The notes under the pieces were generated by a model, which saw nothing but the letters and a program-made list of their open reading frames with translations, did no database searches and was not told the origin of the DNA. Below are positions 10,633 to 18,330 of a DNA stretch of 64,000 nt, one piece after another (positions within the stretch are counted from its first letter, which is position 1; the number at the start of each line of letters is the position of its first letter). The position numbers and the translations under genes were made by a program. The stretch spans positions 62,001-126,000 of the forward strand of contig CAWDIV010000019.1 in NCBI GenBank assembly GCA_963802355.1, given 5' to 3'. The stretch comes from SG8-41 sp963802355. GTDB taxonomy: Bacteria; Pseudomonadota; Gammaproteobacteria; Burkholderiales; SG8-41.

Positions 10633-11600
10633 TCACAGCCCGGCGCCCCAGCGATACTGCCAGGCGATCCCGACCAGATCGAAGTTGTTGCCGGTGCGCG
10701 CCGAAACGCCGCTGCTGGCGTAGAGCTTGATGGAATTGTAGGCGTCCAGGGGAAACGCCAGCGTGCCGCCAACGCGCCAGTTCCGCTGCAGGTCGTTGCC
10801 CAGCGTGCCGTTCAACGTCGTGCGGCCGCCGGTGAAATAGGTGGCATCGAGTGAGCCCCAAATACCCGACCCGAACTCGTAGATTACATGGCCCTCCAGC
10901 GAATAGAGCGGGTCCTGCGAGCGGGTGTTGCCCCGCAAGAAGTCCTTGTTGTCCGTGAACAGCGTGACCGCCGCGGTGGCCTCCAGCGTCCACCGGCCGA
11001 GCGCCTTGGAAACGCCCACCTCGGGCTTGAAGGACCAGCGGTTGGTGCCGAGGTTGACCAGCTTGGTGTGGTCGTACTGGCCCAGCGGTGCGGTCACCCG
11101 CAGGCTCGCGCCGACGATCAAGTCCTGCTCGTAGCCCGCGAATTCCTTCAGCGTCAGCGCAGGCGCGCCATAGAGGTTGACCGACAGCTTGAACATGGGA
11201 TCGGCGAAACCCGACTACGTCGCGCGGCACCGTTTGCCCCGCAAACTCCGCCGTCCCGGTCAAGTCGGTGAACGGGACGATGACATTGAACTTGGCCGAT
11301 TTGCCCCAGAAGTCGAGCACCCGCGACATAGGCCAGGACCGCGCTCGACGTCTCGAGCTGCGGGTTGGTCAAAGGCAACGAACCGTCGAACGCCACACCG
11401 CCCTGCGTGTACGCGTAGCCTGCGATCAGGAAATTCAGGCCTACCGGCGCGTTGGAGTAGGAACGCGGTTCCATGTCCTGCGCGTGCGCGATGGGAAAAG
11501 TGCCGACGGCAAGCGCCGCAGCGGCGACCGCCGAACACATTGCCCGGCAGAGCTGAAGTCTCAATCCTCGTCGTGATCCAGGTGAAATGCATGCGAGCAT
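10633..11600 (-). pseudogene. outer-membrane transporter of the MetA-pathway (phenol) type, two frameshifts
   Basis: Three leftward frames join into one protein of about 310 residues. The N-terminal part has a signal peptide (ALAVGTFPIAHAQ) and APVGLNFLIAGYAYTQGGVAFD. The middle reads FWGKSAKFNVIVPFTDLTG, and the C-terminal part reads LYGAPALTLKEFAGYEQDL and ends IAWQYRWGAGL. This is the family annotated as transporter/MetA-pathway of phenol degradation (PF13557), a predicted outer-membrane barrel of uncertain substrate. Frame changes lie near 11325 and 11205. The exact start is unclear: ATG at 11600 has no ribosome site, and a start inside LQLCRAMCSAV is possible. Confidence 0.7.
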
Positions 11601-11807
11601 CTATGGATACCAGCGTCACTGCAGTATCGGGCGGAGGTTCAGATCCTGCGGCACGCCCCCAAATGCCATCGGCAAGCGTCATCACTCCAGCTTGGCGGGC
11701 AACCTTGCAACCGCGACATCCACATGTTCTTCATTTTTGTTCTCCCTGAGTTTCAATCCCGCACGCCACGGTGCGCCGGAAGATGCGATTCGCCCGCCCG
11801 GCCGCGA

Positions 11808-12751
11808 TCAGTATCCCGGCGGGGGTGGAACCGGCATGTATACCACCCCCGTGCTCGCATAGCCCGCCGTATACCAGGTCGCCCCGCACTTGTAGTACGG
11901 CACGCCGCTCACCGGGACCGGCGCGACGTTGCAGGGTGGAGCCACGGGTGCGGGCGCGGGAGCGGGCGCCGCAGTGGGCGGCCGGCTCGCCGCGGCCGCC
12001 GTGCCGGCTACCACGGCCCCGGCCACGAACCCGGCGGCGGCATCTCCGCTGTCCCAGCAGTTGTAGCAGCCCCGCTGCCGCCATAGTAGGCGCTGGTGGT
12101 GCTGGACACCGTCTGCGACGTCGTGGTTTGCCGGGTGGCTTGGGCGGACTGGGAGCTCGATTGCATCTGCTGTCCCGTTGACTGCCGGCTCGCCTGGGCG
12201 GACTGGGAACTCGATTGCATCTGCTGTCCCGTTGACTGCCGCTGCGCCTGGTTCTGGCTGGACGTATCCTGGCGCTGGGCCTGGGTCTGACTCGAAGTGC
12301 TCTGACGTTGGGCCTGGGAATCCTGCCGGCCCTGCTGGGCACTAGACTGCGCGCTTTGCCGGCTTTGCTGCGATTCGGACCGCGAAGCGCTCGCCTGGCT
12401 TTGCCGCTCTCCGCCACCGCCCTGCGCCGCGGCACCACCGCCACGCTCTCCGCCACCGCCTTGTGCTGCGGCTCCGCCGCCGCGCTCTCCACCGCCGCCT
12501 TTGGAGGCACCACCACCACCACGCTGCCCGCCGCCGCCCCCTTGGGCGAAGCCGCCGCCCGACGCGGGCCCACCACGGGAGAAGCCGCCGCCACCGCCGC
12601 CGTGGGCACCGGGTCCGCCACCGTGGGCCCCGGGCCCGCCACCACCGCCGCCACCGGGACGGGCTGCATCCGTCTCACCCACGTGACCCGCAATGAAAAT
12701 GGCCGCAGCGAGTGCGGTCCCGACACCACACCATGACGTGATCTTCATCAT
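11808..12751 (-). pseudogene. Gly-rich and Gln/Ser-rich repeat protein, one frameshift
   Basis: A signal peptide (1-30) leads into a Gly-rich tract with two copies of GGGGERGGGAAAQ, then a Gln/Ser/Thr tract. That tract includes two 18-residue repeats (STGQQMQSSSQSAQAS/TRQ) encoded by a 54-base direct DNA repeat at 12138-12245. After TTSAYYGGS the frame slips (near 12075) and the true end continues in another frame as CYNCWDSGDAAAGFVAGAVV and finally PYYKCGATWYTAGY up to the stop at 11808. The hydrophobic small-residue segment and the C-terminal Cys/Tyr motif are typical of unnamed surface proteins next to DUF2092 genes. Its ATG overlaps the stop of the DUF2092 gene (ATGATG/TGA), so translation is coupled. 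Function unknown. Confidence 0.7.
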
Positions 12752-13629
12752 TTCGGTCCCTTATCCGCCGAGGTTTTGCGAGCCCCCGGCGCAACGCGCG
12801 GAAGCTGGGCCGCAAATGCGACCTTTTGAGCCCCGTCGGGCGGCTTGGCTGCAAACGTCGAATCGGTAATCGCCGGGGCAAGATTCCAGTCGGAAAACTG
12901 CGCCCAGAACTGCGGCTCGCCCTTCGCCTTCTTGTAAGTAATGACGACCCGTTGCGGCAGCGGCTTGTCGCCGTCGGCCACCCAAACCTGAAAATCCACA
13001 GTGTCGGTGCGTGCCGCGACATGATGCGCCGGCGAGCCGTGGATCGCCGTCTTCTCGACATAATCGACAGTCCGCACGCGCCCCTTCAATTCCGCGGGCA
13101 GCTGGCTCACCAGGAGGACCGCGAGCGGAAGGCGCATCCCGAGATCCCTCACGAAGTGCACGATCGAATCGTCGATGTTGCCCGGCTGCGGCGCGGTCGC
13201 GTACACGTTGCTTGCCGCATCGATCAGGATGATCTCCTTGCCGTTGAAGACGGTGGTTGTCTTCGCGCCGTCGCTGCGCTCGCCCTCCACGCGCAGCCGG
13301 TCGGGCCGGCTCAATGTGACCTTGCGGGTTTCGCCGAACTCGATTCTCTGCCCGGATGTCTGCACTGCGTCATAGCCCCCGCGCACGCTCACACTGAGGC
13401 GCTGCGCGCCGCTGAGAAATTCGGCCATTCGCATGAGGATCGCCTGGGCCTGTTTCTGCGACTCGGTGGCGGCCGCTGGCACGGGCGCTTTCTTCTTGGC
13501 TGCCGCCGCCGGCGCCTTCTTTGCAGGCTCCGGCTGCTGGGAATACGCGTGCCCGGCAGCCACCAATACGCCAGTCAGTACCAGCCCCACCCTCGCTGCA
13601 AAACGGAAGATCGAAGTCCTGGCGCTCAT
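12748..13629 (-). CDS. DUF2092 domain-containing secreted protein
   Basis: 293 residues: signal peptide (1-30), a Lys/Ala/Pro-rich linker (35-55), then a LolA/VioE-like beta domain of the DUF2092 family with SVSVRGGYDAVQTSGQRIEFG and the LSRPDRLRVEGERSD strand pair. Such domains sit in the periplasm and resemble lipoprotein carriers, but no function is proven for DUF2092. GAGGGG lies seven bases before the ATG at 13629. The stop overlaps the start of the Gly/Gln-rich repeat protein by four bases, and the next gene upstream (13674-14471) is 44 bases away, so these form an operon. Confidence 0.82.
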   Translation of the reverse strand: MSARTSIFRFAARVGLVLTGVLVAAGHAYSQQPEPAKKAPAAAAKKKAPVPAAATESQKQAQAILMRMAEFLSGAQRLSVSVRGGYDAVQTSGQRIEFGETRKVTLSRPDRLRVEGERSDGAKTTTVFNGKEIILIDAASNVYATAPQPGNIDDSIVHFVRDLGMRLPLAVLLVSQLPAELKGRVRTVDYVEKTAIHGSPAHHVAARTDTVDFQVWVADGDKPLPQRVVITYKKAKGEPQFWAQFSDWNLAPAITDSTFAAKPPDGAQKVAFAAQLPRVAPGARKTSADKGPK

Positions 13630-13673
13630 GGATATTCCCCTCGTAAAAATCTTCGCATGGGGATCCCTCCCGG

Positions 13674-14471
13674 CTAGCGGGCAACTCGCCGGTGGCCCGA
13701 GTTCTGGATGGCCACCCGCATGTCCTTCGCCTTCGCGTCGAGGACGATCTGGCCCGGAAAGAGGATGCCATCGGGCAACACACTCATTCCCACCTTGAGC
13801 ACAACCGAGTCCGACGGAACGTCCAGGTAGCTCGCCACGCTCAAGGCCACTAAGCGGTTCGTCGGCAGCTCGATTTCCACCCCGAGGACGTCACCCGGCT
13901 TGAGGTAGTCGCGTATGTCGACGCGCACCAGGCGGCCAGGCTGCACGACGTTCACCGACACCCCGCCGGCATCCATCGCCCGCTGAATGCGCGCGGGCTC
14001 GGGCGGGACGTAGGCGTGCACGAGTTCGACCGCGTTCTTCATGTACCCCGTCAGCTCCTCCTTCTTACGCTCCCCGGCTTTCTTTGCGAGCCTGCCCAAC
14101 GGACCCGGAGGAGTACTTCCGCTGTCCTGCTTCGTCTCGGAAAGCTGCACCTTCTGCAGCCTTCCGTCCGCCCCGTAATAGCACTGGCTCTGGCGGCGCA
14201 CCTTCTCGACACCGCTCAGGCTGACGGCCGTGGTTTCTATCCATTCGTACGAGCGCAACTGCTGTCCGCTCGCCTGCAACCACTGCCTGAGCATCGCGAC
14301 CCGCTCTTGCGGCGTCGGCTGCGAAGGCTGAGGCGCGGGCGCTTGGGCGAGGATATATTCCACTGGCGCAGGTCGCGCCGCGGCGTAGGCGTGCAACTCC
14401 CCGCCGGCGGTCGCCGGCGGCAGCGCAGCTACTACCAGAACAGCGGCATTCCGCCGGAGGACCTGACTCAT
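13674..14471 (-). CDS. secreted protein of unknown function linked to DUF2092
   Basis: 265 residues with a signal peptide (about 1-30), a Pro/Gln-rich stretch (AQAPAPQPSQPTPQERV), and a globular domain containing LRSYEWIETTAVSLSG and VRRQSQCYYGADGRLQKVQ, the pattern of a periplasmic beta-sheet protein that coats or carries lipid. The C-terminal half repeats strands such as VVLKVGMSVLPDGILFPGQI. I do not recognise a named family. It is the second gene of the leftward DUF2092 operon; its ATG overlaps or abuts the end of a tiny upstream gene (14475-14650). Probably envelope-located. Confidence 0.7.
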   Translation of the reverse strand: MSQVLRRNAAVLVVAALPPATAGGELHAYAAARPAPVEYILAQAPAPQPSQPTPQERVAMLRQWLQASGQQLRSYEWIETTAVSLSGVEKVRRQSQCYYGADGRLQKVQLSETKQDSGSTPPGPLGRLAKKAGERKKEELTGYMKNAVELVHAYVPPEPARIQRAMDAGGVSVNVVQPGRLVRVDIRDYLKPGDVLGVEIELPTNRLVALSVASYLDVPSDSVVLKVGMSVLPDGILFPGQIVLDAKAKDMRVAIQNSGHRRVAR

Positions 14472-14474
14472 GAC

Positions 14475-14650
14475 TCACGCCAGAAACGCAGCGTGCTGCG
14501 AGACGCTCTGCAGCGAGCGCCGGTCCTCGGTGCCGATGTCTGATTCGACCGTGCGCAGGTAGTCGCGATTGAATTCCGGTTTGGCAAGCGCCCTGATGCG
14601 CGACGCAATCCATCTGCGCGCACGCCGACACATTGCCGTTCAGCGCTCAT
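14475..14650 (-). pseudogene. small gene of about 55 residues, probably frameshifted
   Basis: A very good ribosome site (AGGAGGACCGG) precedes ATG at 14650, giving MSAERQCVGVRADGLRR. About 60 bases on, the protein-like sequence continues in a neighbouring frame as ALAKPEFNRDYLRTVESD and IGTEDRRSLQSVSQHAAFLA, ending at a TGA (14475-14477) four bases before the next ATG. A single-base slip between the two would restore one small soluble protein leading the DUF2092 operon. No family recognised. Confidence 0.4.
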
Positions 14651-14740
14651 CCGGTCCTCCTACTGCAGAGGTCAATATACCGACATCCGGGTCGGTTGAC
14701 TATCGCACTATCGGGCCATACCGAGCTTAGGGGCCGGGGA

Positions 14741-14863
14741 GAGTAGACCAAAGCTCACCCTTCCCGCGTCGTCGGCGGCGCGGCATGCATCTCCGGGTTG
14801 GCCGCGTCAGTCATGGAAATGTAATAGTCTCTATGACGCAGGTCTGAACGAAAATGCTGAAGC
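14741..14863 (-). pseudogene. remnant of a chaA-type cation/proton exchanger gene
   Basis: Directly after the hupE stop, about 120 bases read (with one or two slips) GFSIFVQT, RHRDYYISMTDAANPEMHAA and VSFGLL. The ChaA protein at 23229-24215 has FIFIQT, RHRDYFIPVADAANPDAHAE and VSFGLL in the same order and spacing, so this is an internal fragment (cytosolic loop and the start of the next helix) of a second chaA copy. Both flanks of that gene are gone. Confidence 0.75.
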
Positions 14864-14875
14864 CACCACCACTCG

Positions 14876-15454
14876 TTATCCCTTCAGGGTCCAGCCGAGC
14901 GCCAACACGCCGACGGCGGCGAGCCAGCTTCCTGCAACCCGCATCGCGATGCGCAGGGCTGCATTCCGGACTGATACCACGATAGCGGCGGCGAGCGTGG
15001 CAAAGACAAAGGCCGCGCCGACAGCTCCCAGCACGCCGCGCGCCCCGAGGCCCGCCGCGCCCATCGCGGCGTCGTTCACTGCTCCCACGGCTAGCGCGAG
15101 CAGGATGGCGATGCCGATTACGCTCCACAGCGGAAGGCCCCGGTCCCAGGCAGCAAGCGCGCCCGGCACTATCAGGGCCGCAGTTACCGCGAGCGGCGAC
15201 AGGAGGAAAAATCCCGTTGGGAGCGCGGCGCCGAGCAGCCATGCCGGTGGCAGCACGGCGATCAGCCAGCGGCCATAGCGCGCTCCGCGCAGGCCGGCGA
15301 GCAGGGCAAGCGCGAGCACCGGCAGCACTTCCTCGAAGGACAGAAAGAAGTGCGCGGCGCCGTCGTAGAAAGGGCCGGCCCCGGTGGTGACGAGGTGGGC
15401 CTGCGCGGGCAGCGACGCGCCTGCCATCAGTAACGCTGCGAGCAGAAGCTTCAC
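14876..15454 (-). CDS. HupE/UreJ family permease (single module)
   Basis: 192 residues from a GTG at 15454 whose GTGA overlaps the stop of the upstream double-HupE gene. A signal-like first helix (LLLAALLMAGASLPAQA) is followed by five or six further hydrophobic helices and a histidine pair in AHLVTTGAGPFYDGAAHFF. HupE/UreJ proteins are secondary transporters, mostly for nickel or cobalt, at the inner membrane. The canonical HPLxGxDH motif is degenerate here, so substrate binding may differ from that of the neighbouring protein, and this module could be an accessory subunit. It is the last gene of the leftward DUF3604 cluster. Confidence 0.75.
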   Translation of the reverse strand: MKLLLAALLMAGASLPAQAHLVTTGAGPFYDGAAHFFLSFEEVLPVLALALLAGLRGARYGRWLIAVLPPAWLLGAALPTGFFLLSPLAVTAALIVPGALAAWDRGLPLWSVIGIAILLALAVGAVNDAAMGAAGLGARGVLGAVGAAFVFATLAAAIVVSVRNAALRIAMRVAGSWLAAVGVLALGWTLKG

Positions 15455-16965
15455 GCGAGCGCCCGCACGAGGAAGAACACCCCGGCGCAACCAACCAGCG
15501 CGCCGGCGCCGCGCACCGCCATACGACCGCCGGGCAGCGCGTGCGCAAGCCCGAGCGAAATGCCCGCTGCGTGGAGCAACCCCGTGGCGACGACGAATCC
15601 CAGGCTATAAGCAACAGCGTTCGCGCCAGGCGCGAGCTCGACGCCATGTGCATGGCCGTGGAACACCGCGAACACGGCAACCACCGCAAGCGCCGCCTCG
15701 AGCGGCAGCCGCACCTGCAGAACGACGAGTGTGCCGAGCGCGATCGCCGAAAGCGCGATGCCGATCTCGACAGCCGGGAGCGGCATGCCAAGCAGCGCGG
15801 CGAGGCCGCCGAGCGCCATTACCAGAGGAAACGCCACCGGCAGCGCCCAGATCGCCGGCGCGCGTAGCTGCGCCCCCCATAGGCCGACCGCGACCATCGC
15901 CGCGATGTGATCCGGACCCGAGAGCGGGTGGAGAAAGCCGGACGCGAGGCCTTCCGCCGCGCCGCCTTCGTGGGCGAGAGCCGCGGTCGGGAAAAGCAGG
16001 AGCACGGTAGCAATAGTCCAGAACGCGCCCGCGGTGCCTACGATGTAACCGGGCAGGCGCAGCATGGGCACCGGCCAGCGCACCTCAAGCACCTGCCAGG
16101 CGCGCACGAGCGCCAGCGCCGCGGCAATGAAGGCGAGCTGCCCGATCTCGACGCCGAGGTTGAAGAGGAGGAGCGCGAGCGGGATCTCCGCGCGCGGCAG
16201 GCCGAGCCCGGTGAGGCCGCTCGCGAAGCCGAAGCCGTGCAGAAGCCCGAACAGGAACGCCACGGCCCACGGATGGCGCAGGGTGAAGCTCGTCTCGCCG
16301 CGCCAGGTGCGCACGATCTCTGGGCCGAGGAACAGAATGGACAGCGCGATCGCGGCGTTGAGCGGCGCCGCCGGTACCGAGACGATGCTGAAGGTCGCCG
16401 CGGCGAGCGCGACGCTGTGTGACACAGTGAACGCGGTGATGGTCTTCACGAGCATCCAGCGGGCGCGCACGATCAGCAGCAAGCCGAGCACGAACAGCAG
16501 GTGGTCGACACCGAGCGCGATGTGCTCGATGCCGAGCACGAGATAGGCAGCCGCCGAGCGCCGCGGCGCCGCGGCGCTGCCGAGCGTGATAGAGGGACGC
16601 TCGGGCCTGAGGAGGTGCGTCTCCACCGCGCCGCCGGCGTGCTGCACGCGCACCAGCACGTCGGTCGGAAACTCCTCCAGCCCCTCGATGGCCAGCGTCT
16701 GGCCACCGAGGGCTGGATCGCATTGGATCGTGGCGCGATAGCGCCAGGCGCCGGCTTCCAGCGCGCCGCCCGCCTCAGAAGCCTGTTGGCAGGAGGCGGG
16801 GAAGACCGGCGTCAGCCGCAGCGGTGCGCCGCCTCCGGGCGGCTGCTTCCAGAAGACGTCGTAGCGTCCGGGCGCCTGCTCCGCGATTTCCAGGAAGCCC
16901 GTCTGCAGCTCGTGCCCTTGGGCGATCGAGCAGAGCACGAGAAGAAGAAAGCCCCAGCATTTCAC
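15451..16965 (-). CDS. fused double HupE/UreJ permease
   Basis: A 504-residue protein that joins two permease modules. The first (1 to about 320) has a signal peptide, an extracytoplasmic beta domain (LQTGFLEIAEQAPGRYDVFW) and a HupE/UreJ_2 membrane part with GIEHIALGVDHLLFV (145-159) and LLHGFGFA (242-249). The second (about 320-504) starts with what looks like its own signal sequence (VLLLFPTAALAHEGG) and has the classic HupE motif HPLSGPDHIAAM (346-357) and FHGHAHGVE. These His/Asp motifs bind Ni2+ or Co2+ in relatives. GTG start at 16965, GTGA-overlapping the PPIase stop; its own stop GTGA-overlaps the next hupE. The fusion is likely of two formerly adjacent genes. Confidence 0.85.
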   Translation of the reverse strand: MKCWGFLLLVLCSIAQGHELQTGFLEIAEQAPGRYDVFWKQPPGGGAPLRLTPVFPASCQQASEAGGALEAGAWRYRATIQCDPALGGQTLAIEGLEEFPTDVLVRVQHAGGAVETHLLRPERPSITLGSAAAPRRSAAAYLVLGIEHIALGVDHLLFVLGLLLIVRARWMLVKTITAFTVSHSVALAAATFSIVSVPAAPLNAAIALSILFLGPEIVRTWRGETSFTLRHPWAVAFLFGLLHGFGFASGLTGLGLPRAEIPLALLLFNLGVEIGQLAFIAAALALVRAWQVLEVRWPVPMLRLPGYIVGTAGAFWTIATVLLLFPTAALAHEGGAAEGLASGFLHPLSGPDHIAAMVAVGLWGAQLRAPAIWALPVAFPLVMALGGLAALLGMPLPAVEIGIALSAIALGTLVVLQVRLPLEAALAVVAVFAVFHGHAHGVELAPGANAVAYSLGFVVATGLLHAAGISLGLAHALPGGRMAVRGAGALVGCAGVFFLVRALA

Positions 16966-17696
16966 GGCTTGGCCACCTTTACGGTGTACTGGCCGCGCAG
17001 CCGTGCGTATGTTTCCTCGGCGAGCGCCTTACGCCGCGCGTTGCGCCATTCGCGCTCCACCAGCGGCCGGACTTCCTCGAGCGGCGCCACCCCGCCGGGA
17101 ACGACCTTCTCGACCCGGACGCGGTGCGCACCGTAGCCGGATGCGACCGGCCCGGCCCAGATTCCTGGCGGCTGCTTCGCCAGCGCAGCCGCGAACTCCC
17201 GGCCGAACAGACGCTCGATGTCGCGCTGTTCGATGTTTTCGTAGCGGGACTCGAGCATCGGGAGCACGCCGCCCAGAAACTCCTGAGAGAAGGTGATGCG
17301 AGGGTCGTTACCGAAATCCGCGGGGTTTGCGGCGAGATAGTCTGCGAGGTCCTTATCGGTGGGCTGGGCTGCGGCCGCTGCCTCCTCGGTGAGGAACTCC
17401 ATCTTCTGCCGCAGGCGGCGGCGCACGACGTCGTCGTCGCGGTCGAGTCCTGTCGCGAGTGCTTCGCGGTACAGAACTTCGTCGCGCACGAAGTTCTCGA
17501 TCAGAGCATCGAGCTCCTGGCGCGTCGGCGCGCGCTGCCAGGTGCGGCGATAAGTTTCGGCGAGGCTGCGGATCCGTCCTTCGCTGACCACGATCTGCTT
17601 TTCCTGCGTCGGCGCGAGCAAGGCATTCAGTGCGAAGAGCGCCGCGCCGAGCAGCAGGAAATGGACGAGAGGCTCGCGCAGAAGCGATCTGAGCAT
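16962..17696 (-). CDS. parvulin-type peptidyl-prolyl isomerase (membrane-anchored)
   Basis: 244 residues with one N-terminal membrane anchor (PLVHFLLLGAALFALNALL) and a SurA-N-like helical segment (RTWQRAPTRQELDALIENFVRDEVLYREA) that is followed by a PpiC/rotamase-like domain (about 125-230; ITFSQEFLGG, GPVASGYGAHRVRVEKVVPG). It would fold or chaperone a periplasmic protein. Such a PPIase next to DUF3604 and HupE genes is a recurrent arrangement in proteobacteria. Its stop overlaps the start of the fused HupE gene by GTGA, so the two are translated together; its likely client is the cluster's secreted protein or the HupE extracytoplasmic domain. Confidence 0.82.
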   Translation of the reverse strand: MLRSLLREPLVHFLLLGAALFALNALLAPTQEKQIVVSEGRIRSLAETYRRTWQRAPTRQELDALIENFVRDEVLYREALATGLDRDDDVVRRRLRQKMEFLTEEAAAAAQPTDKDLADYLAANPADFGNDPRITFSQEFLGGVLPMLESRYENIEQRDIERLFGREFAAALAKQPPGIWAGPVASGYGAHRVRVEKVVPGGVAPLEEVRPLVEREWRNARRKALAEETYARLRGQYTVKVAKP

Positions 17697-17737
17697 GAGG
17701 GAAGAGACGTGCTGAACGGACCCCTGTTTGCCGATCC

Positions 17738-18328
17738 CTATGGATGGCCGACGCCCGCCAGCCACATCCGGGCGGCATGGACTTTCGCCTGCTCTCCGTA
17801 CAGCCGCACGAGGCCCACATCGAGCGCCTTCGCAAATGCCATCTCGCCGTTTACAAGCGCGCGCAGCACCGGCGTGTCGGTAACGATCACAACGTCGCCC
17901 TGCTGAGGTCCGGCCACGTGGATCTTGGCGAGGACGGTTTCACCCTGCGGCTCGAGCCGGCTCCACAACACGGGGCCCACCATCACGACAGACACGGGGG
18001 GACGGGCCCGTGCGGCGCCCGCGCTGCCGAGCTGCACCGCCAGCGCGCGGATCAGCGCGTTCACCTGGACGAGTCGCATCATCCCGCGAGTTTCCGGCGT
18101 CAGGTCGTCCTGTGGAGCGAGGTCATCGCGCGGCAATGCGCCGGCCAGCTGCGCCTGCCAGATTGCCGTGCCGACGTAGAGCGAGTTCGGGTACGCGACA
18201 TTGAGAAAGCCGCGCAGCGCTGCCAGCGAGGAAGCGTCATGGAGGCCGCACGGCCAGGCAGCGCCCGACACGGCGACTAACGCGGCGCCGAGCGGGATGG
18301 CCAGCCGGAAGCGGAAGCCTCGCGTCAC
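17738..18328 (-). CDS. small secreted protein of the DUF3604/HupE cluster
   Basis: From the GTG at 18328, just after the DUF3604 stop, 196 residues are read. The first ~28 are a signal peptide (IPLGAALVAVSGAAWPCG). The rest (LHDASSLAALRGFLNVAYPNS, RPPVSVVMVGPVLWSRLEPQG, GDVVIVTDTPVLRALVNGE) is a mixed alpha/beta periplasmic domain. I recognise no named family, though the PVSVVMVGP and VVIVTDTPVL strands look like a ligand-binding core. Position between DUF3604 and the PPIase, with short gaps, argues that it belongs to the same operon and that the PPIase may fold it. Confidence 0.65.
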   Translation of the reverse strand: MTRGFRFRLAIPLGAALVAVSGAAWPCGLHDASSLAALRGFLNVAYPNSLYVGTAIWQAQLAGALPRDDLAPQDDLTPETRGMMRLVQVNALIRALAVQLGSAGAARARPPVSVVMVGPVLWSRLEPQGETVLAKIHVAGPQQGDVVIVTDTPVLRALVNGEMAFAKALDVGLVRLYGEQAKVHAARMWLAGVGHP

Positions 18329-18330
18329 GC

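Noticed and set aside
12138..12245. CRISPR-like or intergenic direct repeat
   Set aside because: The 54-base repeat is in frame and encodes the Gln/Ser repeat of the 11808-12751 protein.
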